NCBI GenBank assembly: GCA_964477125.1
Contig: CAYZCZ010000012.1
Span: 1-19,818, forward strand
Source: DALYDK01 sp964477125
GTDB lineage: Bacteria; Patescibacteriota; Saccharimonadia; Saccharimonadales; CAIOMD01
Length of the DNA: 19,818 nucleotides
Direction of reading: 5' to 3'
Below are positions 1-7,542 of this stretch, piece after piece (the stretch's first letter is position 1; every line of letters starts with the position of its first letter). A model generated the notes under the pieces. The model saw only the letters and a program-made list of their open reading frames with translations, was not told the DNA's origin and did not search any database. The translations under genes and the position numbers were made by a program.

Positions 1-1733
1 GCGTTAATAGCACCTTGAGTGGTAGTCGCTCCGGTACCACCGTTAGCGACTGCTACCGTTCCACTGGTTATCTGACTACCAGCAATAGCAATGGTGGTAT
101 TACCAGCGGCGGTTAGTCTACCATCGGCGTCAACTGTAAAAGTAGCCACCGTACCAGCCGCGCCGTAGCTACCAGCCGCTACGGCCGTACTGGCTAGCTC
201 ACTAGAGCCTACGCTATCTGCTGCTAGGGAAGAAGCAGTTAGACTATCATTTTGTATTTGGGTGTCGTTTATGGAGTCGGCAGTAATAGCTAAGGTTAAA
301 TTACCATTAGCTCCGCCATCAGTTATGCTAATAGTAGAACCACCAGTAAGAACTCTTTCGTTCGTTAAAGATCCATCTAAGCCAAGCGTTAAGTAGCTTG
401 CACCTACAGGGGCACTTCCACTGCCACCAGCTCCACAGGTATTGCTGAATGTTAAACCACCAGATCCATCGCCAACTATACAATCACCAGTCGTTCCATA
501 GCCACTAGGTAGCTTAAATGTTAAGTTAGAGCTAACTGCCGATGATTGCAATGTGGTGGTATTGCTTGAGCCATCATTCAAAACAAGCGAACCCTGCTGG
601 GTGTTCGTTCCTACTGTGACAGTTGCTCCCTGAACAACTAATGTACCCGAAAAAGTTGGGCTACTAGAAACATTAATCGTTAAAGTACCATTAGCTCCGG
701 TGTCGGCAACCGAAATATTTGTCCCTGCCGTAAGCACTCTTTCACTACTTAAACCAGAATCGTTTGTGAGCGTAAGGTAGCTAGCGCCTGCTGGAGCACT
801 CCCGCTACCGCCGGTACCGCAAGTATTGCTGAAGGACAAACCACCAGATCCATTACCGATTAAACATTCACCGTTACTGCCATATGCACCAGGTAATGTA
901 AAACTTAAATTAGCAGCGGTTGGAGCAGACTGGATTGTGGTTGTGTTCGAAGTTCCATCGGACAAACTTAGTACACCAGCCTGGCTTGTAGTTCCGATGC
1001 TTACACTAGCCCCCTGGAATACACCAGTCCCTGCTACGGTTAAATCACCGTTATTGGCAAGCAATAACTTATCGTTACCACCGGCTTGAAATTGCAGCAA
1101 AGAACCAGCGCCTGTTTGGTTAATGCGAATAGCTGTATTGGCGGAGTTTACAGACTGAATAATGCTAGGCGCTAATTGGGCAAGCTGATCGGCCGTATAA
1201 GAACCATTGATTCCACCTAACTGAGAAGCTTTAAATGCGTATGGCACGCTGGTGATGAGCATTCTTGGGTTCATTTCACCATTCCAGCTAGCACTGCCAC
1301 CGCTTCCACCAATGTTCATGCTCAAATAATTATCATCACCCCAATCTATTGCCGGTGAGGCGTTGGATAGTGCATTAACAGAGCCCAATGCCACGGATAT
1401 GTAGCCGTTCTTCACCGCAACAAGGTTGCCGGTTGTTCTAGTTTCTGTCCAGTGCAAAGTACCACCACTGGCTTGATCGTAAATTTTAAATTCAACGTGG
1501 TAGTTACCGTCTGGCACCAATGCACCAGTGTTAGTCAGTAACCTTGCCTGGAAATTAACAGTGTTGTTAGGTGCGGCTGTTGCAACTGGATGGTCGATGC
1601 GCGTATATAGAACGCCTGGAATAATGACTAAAGCAGTTAGGGAAATAACTAAAAATCTTTGCAAACGTAAAACAGACGGGCCAATAGATGGTCCGCCTAG
1701 GTAGTTAAGGCTACGCTTAACAAGAACAAACAT
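1..1733 (-). CDS. Large membrane-anchored, phage-tail-like repeat surface protein (N-terminal part, 3' end outside window)
   Basis: An uninterrupted minus-strand frame runs from an ATG at 1733 to the left edge (577 codons) with no stop, so the gene continues outside the window. An in-frame stop at 1800-1802 bounds the start; no strong Shine-Dalgarno is visible. After a basic N-terminus, residues about 27-43 form one hydrophobic segment (RFLVISLTALVIIPGVLY), a signal anchor. Residues about 59-175 form a beta-rich head (NFQARLL, then DGNYHVEFKIYD, then NGYISVALG) of the kind seen in secreted surface proteins. Two 128-residue repeats follow (YLTL, ERVLT, TNIS, then GANGTLTI), then a Ser/Ala-rich stretch and a motif typical of phage tail fibres (TFTVDADGRLTAAGNTT, then ANGGTGATT). 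Composition is Gly/Ser/Thr/Ala-rich without cysteine pairs for catalysis. Likely a cell-surface adhesin or fibre; binding partner unknown. The repeat and domain reading is direct; the adhesin role is inference. Confidence 0.85.
   Translation of the reverse strand, partial: MFVLVKRSLNYLGGPSIGPSVLRLQRFLVISLTALVIIPGVLYTRIDHPVATAAPNNTVNFQARLLTNTGALVPDGNYHVEFKIYDQASGGTLHWTETRTTGNLVAVKNGYISVALGSVNALSNASPAIDWGDDNYLSMNIGGSGGSASWNGEMNPRMLITSVPYAFKASQLGGINGSYTADQLAQLAPSIIQSVNSANTAIRINQTGAGSLLQFQAGGNDKLLLANNGDLTVAGTGVFQGASVSIGTTSQAGVLSLSDGTSNTTTIQSAPTAANLSFTLPGAYGSNGECLIGNGSGGLSFSNTCGTGGSGSAPAGASYLTLTNDSGLSSERVLTAGTNISVADTGANGTLTINVSSSPTFSGTLVVQGATVTVGTNTQQGSLVLNDGSSNTTTLQSSAVSSNLTFKLPSGYGTTGDCIVGDGSGGLTFSNTCGAGGSGSAPVGASYLTLGLDGSLTNERVLTGGSTISITDGGANGNLTLAITADSINDTQIQNDSLTASSLAADSVGSSELASTAVAAGSYGAAGTVATFTVDADGRLTAAGNTTIAIAGSQITSGTVAVANGGTGATTTQGAIN
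290..641 (-). repeat. Second copy of 384-bp coding repeat in the surface protein
   Basis: This copy matches 674-1025 at an exact offset of 384 bp (128 codons). For example, the motif attgctgaa occurs at 441 and 825, and actctttc at 352 and 736. The protein level is better conserved than the DNA (VQGATV, NTTTLQS, GDGSGGLTFSNTCG, ERVLT), so the duplication is old and under selection for the fold. Confidence 0.8.
674..1025 (-). repeat. First copy of 384-bp coding repeat in the surface protein
   Basis: This is the N-terminal-proximal repeat unit (VFQGASVSIG, NTTTIQS, GNGSGGLSFSNTCG, SSERVLTAG), paired with the copy at 290-641. A single Cys pair per unit (GECLIG and NTCG; GDCIVG and NTCG in the other copy) is kept in both copies and may form a disulfide. 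Confidence 0.8.
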
Positions 1734-2193
1734 TTTGCCTAAGGTTGGTTTCACGTTTTTAAGGTTTATTTCTAAAAAGTTTTTTAGTTTGTATTTAGCT
1801 TATTTATTTTATTAGCTATACAACTATTTTCCTCTTATAACCTCAGACATACAAAGTAATTTTTACTACATTTAATAACTGTCTATCTCTGTTTGCATAA
1901 CTCGTTTTATATATTTATATGTTGTATTAATTATAACGTTTTATGTACTTAAACACTGTTATTTATCTATGCTGAATGAATAAGTTATTTAATATTATGG
2001 CCAAATTTTTGTTGTTATTTATGCAACAGCAAATTTATTAAAGGTAAGTATGTGGATAACTTTATTATAAACTTTCGCCTTAAAGTGCCTATATCTAATT
2101 TTTCGGTTACTTTTTTAATGCTTTTTAATACAGCACCACGCCCAGCCTAAGTCGCTAAACGCCTATAATAAACCTTGATTATTTCGTTATAAA
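1734..2193. other. 460-bp AT-rich intergenic region without a convincing gene
   Basis: No frame of useful length with a start signal is present. The stretch is very AT-rich apart from a short GC-richer island at about 2131-2165. Two minus-strand TATAAT hexamers (at 1930-1935 and 2064-2069) could serve the surface-protein gene, but neither has a good -35 at the right distance. A DnaA-box-like 9-mer lies at 2051-2059. No rho-independent terminator was found for the gene ending at 2194. Confidence 0.6.
2051..2059 (-). promoter_or_regulatory. DnaA-box-like 9-mer
   Basis: The minus strand reads TTATCCACA, a perfect match to the classical DnaA box. Only one copy is seen in the region, with no dnaA/dnaN nearby, so it may be chance in AT-rich DNA or a single regulatory site. 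Confidence 0.25.
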
Positions 2194-2463
2194 TTAGCCT
2201 GAAAGAGTGTAGTACGTAACTTCGTTTATAAGAGGCAGGCTGTCTGAATTATCCCATATGTGCTGAATTACACCTTCGTTGCTAACTGCTAAAACCGATG
2301 GATAAGTCATAATATCGTATAAACTAGCCATTGCAGATCCATCCCTGGTATTTACATCTACTAGCTCTAGCGAACGACCTGCGCGATGCTCAAACTCACG
2401 CTCAAACTCTAACACTAATCTTTCATGCTCTGAATTACTTCTGTATATTACGGCTACTCTCAT
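2194..2463 (-). CDS. Small thioredoxin/glutaredoxin-fold protein lacking the CXXC motif
   Basis: This is an 89-residue protein. It opens with a beta strand (MRVAVIY), has a helix (about 12-27), a second strand (LELVDVN, 33-39), a helix, then TYPSV (53-57), which looks like the conserved cis-proline of thioredoxin-fold proteins, followed by the beta strands LAVSNEG and VIQHIWD. The position where glutaredoxins carry CXXC is SNSEH, and the protein has no cysteine at all, so a thiol-disulfide role is unlikely. It is the last gene behind nrdR-nrdJ, 75 bp after the nrdJ stop, and an inverted repeat lies between them. A structural or binding role near the reductase is possible but is inferred from position only. 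The start at 2463 is set by the first strand; no clear Shine-Dalgarno is seen. Confidence 0.75.
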   Translation of the reverse strand: MRVAVIYRSNSEHERLVLEFEREFEHRAGRSLELVDVNTRDGSAMASLYDIMTYPSVLAVSNEGVIQHIWDNSDSLPLINEVTYYTLSG

Positions 2464-2479
2464 AAGGTGTTCTATGGTT

Positions 2480-2512
2480 CTTTCACTTCACATAAATTAT
2501 GTGAAGTGAAAG
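2480..2512. repeat. Perfect 14-bp inverted repeat between nrdJ and the thioredoxin-like gene
   Basis: Arms 2480-2493 (CTTTCACTTCACAT) and 2499-2512 are perfect reverse complements around a 5-nt AAATT loop; two more A-T pairs could shorten the loop. No T-run follows on either strand, so it is not a standard intrinsic terminator. It ends 16 bp before the thioredoxin-like start codon. It could be an operator for a dimeric regulator, or an mRNA hairpin that protects or separates the nrdJ message. Confidence 0.8.
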
Positions 2513-2538
2513 TTACCTATTCTCCGAATTTAATTTTA

Positions 2539-5295
2539 CTAGCTACAGCCAGTTGTTGACCCGCACGATGTACATACGTAGCAACTGCCGGCACGCTGGG
2601 TTTTATTACCACAGTTATAGCATAACGGAGCAGTGTCATCATTTGCAACCTTCTTATGCTTATTTTCCGAAACAGGCGTTTGTTTTGCTTCGGCAATAGT
2701 CGGTTTTACTTCTTTAGGTTCTTCTTCATTTTCCAATAGTGTTGTTTGATTATCAACAGGCATATCGTCAATACTTGCTAGCCCAATCTCTAATCTATCG
2801 TCAAATGACAGGTAGTCTAGGGCTAATCTTCTAAAGATATAGTCAGTAATAGAACTGGCTGTTCTTATTTCTGGGTCATCTGTAATTCCACTTGGCGCAA
2901 AGCTACGGCTCATCATAGTTTTGACATAACTCTTTAGTGGGACACCATATTGAAGTCCGTGACTTACAGAAATTGCAAACGAATCCATTAGGCCCGACAA
3001 GGTTGAACCCTGTTTGGCAACATGAATAAACAGTTCACCCGGGCTACCGTCTTCGTATTCCCCAACAGTGAAGAAACCTTTGGCATCTGACACATGAAAT
3101 TCGTACGTATAGCTGGCTCGACGTTTTGGCAATTCCCTTTTTATAGCACCCTTTACTACAAAACTATCATGTACTACGGTGTCAGTAGAAGCCTCTTTTT
3201 TATCTTCTTCTCCGTCTTTTTTAGCCATAGAAAGTGGCTGGGCAACCTTACAGTTATCTCGGTATACGGCAACTGCCTTTAGGCCCATTTTCCAAGCATC
3301 TATATGAAGTTGCTCTAGGTCTTCAACAGTGGCTTCTTCTGGCATATTGACTGTTTTACTAATAGCACCAGACAAGAACGGTTGCACTGCAGACATCATT
3401 TTTACATGACCCAAATAATGTATAGAATTATCACCCATAGAACAGGCAAATACATCTAGATGTTCTTTATTTAAATGTGGAGCTCCTATTATGGTCTTTT
3501 CAACGTCTATATAGGCAATGATATCGTCTGTTTGCGTTTTGGTATATCCAAGCTGTCTTAGCGCGCGTGGTACGGTTTGGTTAACAATGCTCATTGTTCC
3601 GCCACCAACTAATTTTTTATGCTTGACCAATCCTAGGTCTGGCTCAATACCAGTAGTATCGCAGTCCATCATTAGACCTATAGTTCCGGTTGGAGCCAAC
3701 ACTGTAGCCTGGCTGTTACGAACACCATATTGTTCGCCTAGCTCGTTTGCCTCGTCCCATGATGTGGCGGCGGCGCTAAGTAGGTCTTCGGCCACTAAGC
3801 CGGCATTGATTTTATTAACTTCTTGACGATGCATCTTCAAAACCTTAAGCATGGCTTCGCGATCTTTATGGAAACCAGCAAATGGACCAACTCGCCTAGC
3901 AATACGAGCACTAGTTGCATATGAATGGCCAGTCATTAAAGCGGTAATTGCACCAGCTTGGGCACGTCCTTCATCTGAATCGTACGGCAAACCTTGGGCC
4001 ATTAATAATGCCCCCAAGTTAGCGTAGCCCATGCCAAGCTCGCGGTAAGCTCGGGCGTTTTTGGCAATAGATTCAGTTGGGTAGCTAGAGTAACCAACTA
4101 GTATTTCTTGGGCTGTAAATACAACCTCTACAGTATGCTTGAAAGCTTCTATATCAAATGTATTATCGTTATTTAGGTACTTAAGCAAATTAACTGATGC
4201 CAAATTACAAGCTGAATTGTCTAAGTGCATGTATTCGCTACATGGGTTAGAGCCGTTTATAGGCCCAGCATTTGGTGATGTATGCCACTTGTTAATAGTT
4301 GTATCAAACTGTATTCCTGGGTCAGCACATTCCCATGTTGCTTCGTTAAACTGTCTAAACAGGTCACGTGCTTTCATTGTTTTTACAGACCTGCCGTCTT
4401 TAACAGCTCTTAAATCCCAGTCGGCATCGTCTACAACTGCCTGCATAAACTCATCTGTTACACGTACTGAATTATTGGCGTTTTGGTATTGAACGCTAAA
4501 GTTATCTTTACCGTCTAGGCTCATGTCAAATCCGGCTTCTTGCAATACGCGAGCCTTACGTTCTTCTATTGCTTTGCACCAAATAAATTCTTCTATGTCA
4601 GGATGGTCAGCATTTAAAATAACCATTTTGGCTGCTCTACGTGTTTTACCACCGCTTTTAATAGTGCCAGCGCTGGAGTCAGCACCACGCATAAAGCTAA
4701 CTGGGCCACTGGCTTTGCCACCGCTTGCACTTAGTCGTTCCTGACTAGAACGAATATTAGATAAATTAACCCCAGCTCCGGACCCACCTTTGAAAACCAT
4801 TCCTTCTTCTACATACCAGTTCAAAATAGAAGGCATTGTGTCTTCTACCCCTAAAATAAAGCAAGCACTGGCTTGTTGGGCACGGCTTGGCACCCCAATA
4901 TTAAACCAAACAGGGCTATTAAACGCAGCTCTTTGAGTGGCTAGTATGTACTTAAGCTCTTCCTTGAAGCTGTTAGCTTCCTTATCGTTAACGAAATAAC
5001 CTTCCTGTAAACCAGCCCTAGCTATTGTATCTACAATACGGTTAATTGTAGTTTTTAATGACCCTTCGCGATCTTGGTTGCCTGGTGTACCTGCAAAATA
5101 TTTCTGGGCAACAATATTAATTGCATTTAAGGACCAGCCTTTTGGAAATTCTACATCTTTTTGTTCAAAAACTGGAATACCAGTCATTGGATTCTGAATA
5201 ATAGAATCTGTTTTTATCCATTTTAATTGATCGTAAGCTCTTTTACCTTCTTCGGTAAAGTACCGCCTAAATCCTAGTGCTGTTGTTTGCGCCAT
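2539..5295 (-). CDS. nrdJ: Class II adenosylcobalamin-dependent ribonucleotide reductase
   Basis: This 918-residue enzyme reduces ribonucleotides to deoxyribonucleotides using a B12-generated thiyl radical in the cytosol. The catalytic barrel shows NSPVWFN (126-132), SACF with C145, the GGSGAGVN loop (170-177), NPCSE with C352 (expected thiyl radical) and C363 eleven residues on (expected partner of C145), and APTGTIG further along. A C-terminal TSCPD-type domain follows (GEYEDGSPGELFI, then SHGLQYGVPL, then SSITDYIFRRL). A cysteine-rich tail closes it (CYNC 892-895, CYVC 905-908, C911, C917), likely both zinc binding and shuttle thiols. No N-terminal ATP-cone is evident. The start at 5295 follows AAGGGG with about 9 nt spacing. 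It lies 104 bp behind nrdR and is probably co-transcribed under the NrdR-box promoter. No B12 synthesis gene is in the window. Confidence 0.96.
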   Translation of the reverse strand: MAQTTALGFRRYFTEEGKRAYDQLKWIKTDSIIQNPMTGIPVFEQKDVEFPKGWSLNAINIVAQKYFAGTPGNQDREGSLKTTINRIVDTIARAGLQEGYFVNDKEANSFKEELKYILATQRAAFNSPVWFNIGVPSRAQQASACFILGVEDTMPSILNWYVEEGMVFKGGSGAGVNLSNIRSSQERLSASGGKASGPVSFMRGADSSAGTIKSGGKTRRAAKMVILNADHPDIEEFIWCKAIEERKARVLQEAGFDMSLDGKDNFSVQYQNANNSVRVTDEFMQAVVDDADWDLRAVKDGRSVKTMKARDLFRQFNEATWECADPGIQFDTTINKWHTSPNAGPINGSNPCSEYMHLDNSACNLASVNLLKYLNNDNTFDIEAFKHTVEVVFTAQEILVGYSSYPTESIAKNARAYRELGMGYANLGALLMAQGLPYDSDEGRAQAGAITALMTGHSYATSARIARRVGPFAGFHKDREAMLKVLKMHRQEVNKINAGLVAEDLLSAAATSWDEANELGEQYGVRNSQATVLAPTGTIGLMMDCDTTGIEPDLGLVKHKKLVGGGTMSIVNQTVPRALRQLGYTKTQTDDIIAYIDVEKTIIGAPHLNKEHLDVFACSMGDNSIHYLGHVKMMSAVQPFLSGAISKTVNMPEEATVEDLEQLHIDAWKMGLKAVAVYRDNCKVAQPLSMAKKDGEEDKKEASTDTVVHDSFVVKGAIKRELPKRRASYTYEFHVSDAKGFFTVGEYEDGSPGELFIHVAKQGSTLSGLMDSFAISVSHGLQYGVPLKSYVKTMMSRSFAPSGITDDPEIRTASSITDYIFRRLALDYLSFDDRLEIGLASIDDMPVDNQTTLLENEEEPKEVKPTIAEAKQTPVSENKHKKVANDDTAPLCYNCGNKTQRAGSCYVCTSCGSTTGCS

Positions 5296-5399
5296 CTCAA
5301 AACCCCTTTTTTAACCCTTAAATTAATTTTTATTAACTCACTGCACATTTTAAAACATCTAGGCCGTTAGCCAAATGTTAAATACGAATAATTTCGAAG

Positions 5400-5870
5400 C
5401 TATTTCTTGCTTGATTTTTGTTTTGTACGTAGTTCTTCTAGTTCGTTTTCAAAACCAGTTACGTCTGAAAAGCGCCTATAAACACTTGCGAATCTAACAT
5501 ATGCAACTTCGGATAGCTCCGCTAGCCCTTGCATAATTAGTTCACCTACCTCAGTTGATTCTATTTCTGCCTCGCCCCTACCGTATAAAGTGTTCTCTAT
5601 ACTCGATACCAGCGATTCTATTTGCATACCGGTCACCGGTGTTTTTTCACACGCCCGATGCAAACCAGAAAGTAGTTTGTTGCGATCAAATAGTTGCCTA
5701 GTACCACTTCGTTTAATCACAACTAGCTGTGGCCTTTCCAGCCTTTCGTATGTTGTGAATCGAGCCTTACACTGGGTACATTCCCTACGGCGCCTAGTAG
5801 ACTGGCCTTCTGATACGTCCCTTGATTCGATAACTTTTGTGTCAGGATACTGACATTGGTGGCACTTCAC
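5400..5870 (-). CDS. nrdR: Transcriptional repressor NrdR
   Basis: This 156-residue protein has the usual family length. The N-terminal zinc ribbon uses C3, C6, C31 and C34, followed by the arginine-rich RRRRE segment and RFTTYER. An ATP-cone covers about residues 48-138 (VVIKRSG, NKLLSGLHRAC, YVRFASVYRRF). NrdR senses ATP/dATP and represses ribonucleotide reductase genes. The start codon is GTG; it is fixed by the MKCHQC zinc-ribbon start that the family requires. It is placed directly upstream of nrdJ, and its own promoter carries two NrdR-like boxes, implying autoregulation of the whole unit. A basic tail (KQKSSKK) ends the protein. Confidence 0.97.
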   Translation of the reverse strand: MKCHQCQYPDTKVIESRDVSEGQSTRRRRECTQCKARFTTYERLERPQLVVIKRSGTRQLFDRNKLLSGLHRACEKTPVTGMQIESLVSSIENTLYGRGEAEIESTEVGELIMQGLAELSEVAYVRFASVYRRFSDVTGFENELEELRTKQKSSKK

Positions 5871-5914
5871 TATGTATAACCTCTTCGTTTATTCGTTATT
5901 TTTATAATGTACAA

Positions 5915-5930
5915 TCACTACATATAGCGT
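5915..5930. promoter_or_regulatory. NrdR box 1 (proximal)
   Basis: TCACTACATATAGCGT matches the known NrdR consensus (acaCwAtATaTwgtgt) at 13 of 16 positions by eye. It sits just downstream of the predicted -10 and covers the predicted transcription start of nrdR. Confidence 0.7.
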
Positions 5931-5940
5931 GAATGTACCT

Positions 5941-5969
5941 ATTGTATGCCCTTTATATAGCGTTTACAA
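5941..5969 (-). promoter_or_regulatory. Predicted nrdR-nrdJ promoter
   Basis: On the minus strand TTGTAA (5964-5969) and TACAAT (5941-5946) are separated by exactly 17 bp. The start would fall near 5934, giving a leader of about 64 nt before the GTG start codon. NrdR box 2 fills the spacer and box 1 lies just downstream, so NrdR binding would block polymerase. Confidence 0.65.
5948..5963. promoter_or_regulatory. NrdR box 2 (distal)
   Basis: GCCCTTTATATAGCGT matches the NrdR consensus at about 12 of 16 positions. It begins 33 bp from the start of box 1, close to the three-helical-turn spacing known for tandem NrdR boxes, and lies between the -35 and -10 hexamers. Confidence 0.6.
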
Positions 5970-6064
5970 GTCTATTATTGTGGTAATTTATAGAACATTA
6001 TTGGCAGGCTGTCTCTGTTGGGAGCTATTTATATTTTTTATTTAGTTATTTCCAGCTAAAAATA

Positions 6065-7411
6065 CTATTCTTCGTCTTCAGGCTTATCGTCTTTTTTGCG
6101 CCTAGTGAGCCTACGTAGGAAAGATGGTTTATCAAACTTTGCATCCTCGTTTTTATCTGCATCGAATGTCCATATATTTGTAGCAGGGGCTTCATCCTTA
6201 AGCTCTCCAATATCACCGGTCTCTAGCTTATCTTTAGCCTTTTCCTCGGGCTTGTCTATATCCATGTTGAGCTTAGGCAAATCTTCTTCCTCGTCAACAG
6301 TAGTCTTGGTATCTTCTTTATCATCGTAGCTAAAAGATGATTTTACCTCTTCAACTTCTTCCGTTACTACTTCTTCGTCACTATTGTTAGCCTCTATCTC
6401 GACTTCAGTTTTTTCAACTACCTGTTCTATTTTGGGAGTGCGACTATCTGAAAAATATGCCGCATCAAAACCTGTAGCAACAACCGTAATAATGATTTCA
6501 CCCTCTAGGTCTGGGCTAATGGTTGCACCAAATATAATATTGGCGTCAGGGTCAGCGGCAGCCGTGATTGCCTCGGCGGCGGCATTAATTTCATGCATAG
6601 ACATATCTGAGCCACCAATAACGTTGAATAAAATTCCTCTGGCACCATCTATAGAAACCTCTAGTAGTGGTGATTCAATAGCTTGGTGAGCTGCCTCAAC
6701 CGCCCTATCATCTCCGCTTGCACGTCCAATACCCATTAGGGCTGAACCGGCATTTTGCATAACCGTTTTTACATCGGCAAAGTCAAGGTTAATAAGACCA
6801 TGTACAGTTATTAGGTCGGAAATACCTTGTACGCCTTGCCTTAATACGTCATCGGCTACCTGAAAAGCTTCTAATAAAGGAGTCTTCCTGTCTATAGTCT
6901 GTAACAATCTATCGTTTGGAATAGTAATAAGGGTATCTACATTATCTTTTAGCTTCTCTATAGCGTACTCAGAGTTTCGTCGTCGCTTTTCACCCTCGAA
7001 AGCAAATGGCCTAGTTGCAAAACCAACTACTAAAGCACCTGCTTCACGGGCAGTTCTAGCAACTATATAGCCAGCTCCGCTACCAGTACCACCACCGGCA
7101 CCTAGTGTTACGAATACCATATCTGCACCTTCAACAACTTTTTTGATTTCATCTATAGATGATTCGGCTGCATGTTCACCAACATTAGGGTCAGCACCTG
7201 CGCCAAGACCCCTGGTCATTTCACCACCAATATGAAGCTTGGTGTCTGCTTTAGAGTGATGCAAAGCTTGCGCATCTGTATTTATTGCAACAAACTCAAC
7301 ACCTTTTACACCAGAGTCTACCATTCGGTTTATTGCAGCACTTCCGGCGCCACCTACGCCTAGCACTTTTATGCGAGCAAATGTTTCAATAGGAGGTTTA
7401 ACTTGGGGCAT
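6065..7411 (-). CDS. ftsZ: Cell division GTPase FtsZ
   Basis: This 448-residue tubulin homologue polymerises into the division ring. It has GVGGAGSAA (18-26), the GTP signature GAGGGTGSG (104-112), the TRPFAFEG segment (133-140) and the T7 loop NLDFAD (208-213) with the catalytic acids D210 and D213. After the core (to about 318) comes a long acidic linker rich in Glu, Asp and Lys. The C-terminal peptide KPSFLRRLTRRKK (429-441) is the FtsA-docking site, followed by an extra acidic tail (DDKPEDEE). The start at 7411 has a strong Shine-Dalgarno (AAGGAG, 8 nt upstream). It lies 131 bp downstream of ftsA on the same strand, the usual division-cluster order. Confidence 0.98.
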   Translation of the reverse strand: MPQVKPPIETFARIKVLGVGGAGSAAINRMVDSGVKGVEFVAINTDAQALHHSKADTKLHIGGEMTRGLGAGADPNVGEHAAESSIDEIKKVVEGADMVFVTLGAGGGTGSGAGYIVARTAREAGALVVGFATRPFAFEGEKRRRNSEYAIEKLKDNVDTLITIPNDRLLQTIDRKTPLLEAFQVADDVLRQGVQGISDLITVHGLINLDFADVKTVMQNAGSALMGIGRASGDDRAVEAAHQAIESPLLEVSIDGARGILFNVIGGSDMSMHEINAAAEAITAAADPDANIIFGATISPDLEGEIIITVVATGFDAAYFSDSRTPKIEQVVEKTEVEIEANNSDEEVVTEEVEEVKSSFSYDDKEDTKTTVDEEEDLPKLNMDIDKPEEKAKDKLETGDIGELKDEAPATNIWTFDADKNEDAKFDKPSFLRRLTRRKKDDKPEDEE

Positions 7412-7461
7412 TCCTTCTCCTTAGATAAATATCTAGTTTAAGTAATAAATTAATACTCATT

Positions 7462-7492
7462 ATTATAACTTATGTAGCAATAAAGTGCTCAA
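7462..7492 (-). promoter_or_regulatory. Possible ftsZ promoter
   Basis: TTGAGC (7487-7492) and a perfect TATAAT (7462-7467) are separated by 19 bp, longer than ideal. It would give ftsZ its own transcript within the ftsA-ftsZ gap, with a leader of about 44 nt carrying the strong ribosome binding site. Confidence 0.4.
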
Positions 7493-7542
7493 CTTTTTAT
7501 TAAAAAGATACACAGTATAAATTGGATACTCAAAGAATGTGT

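Noticed and set aside
290..1025. Possible CRISPR or simple DNA repeat array
   Set aside because: The repeat has a 384-bp coding period with diverged DNA and conserved protein, so it is a protein domain duplication.
826..1089. Plus-strand open frame of 87 codons inside the surface protein gene
   Set aside because: It is the antisense shadow of the repeat-rich minus-strand gene; the protein has no recognisable pattern and no ribosome binding site.
2051..2059. Replication origin near the DnaA-like 9-mer
   Set aside because: There is only one box, no AT-rich 13-mer series tied to it and no dnaA or dnaN gene, so it does not make an origin.
2131..2165. Small RNA gene in the GC-richer island of the 1734-2193 gap
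   Set aside because: No stable fold, promoter plus terminator pair, or known RNA motif could be recognised by eye.
3094..4744. Several plus-strand open frames within nrdJ
   Set aside because: They are antisense to a fully conserved enzyme and have no start signals or family features.
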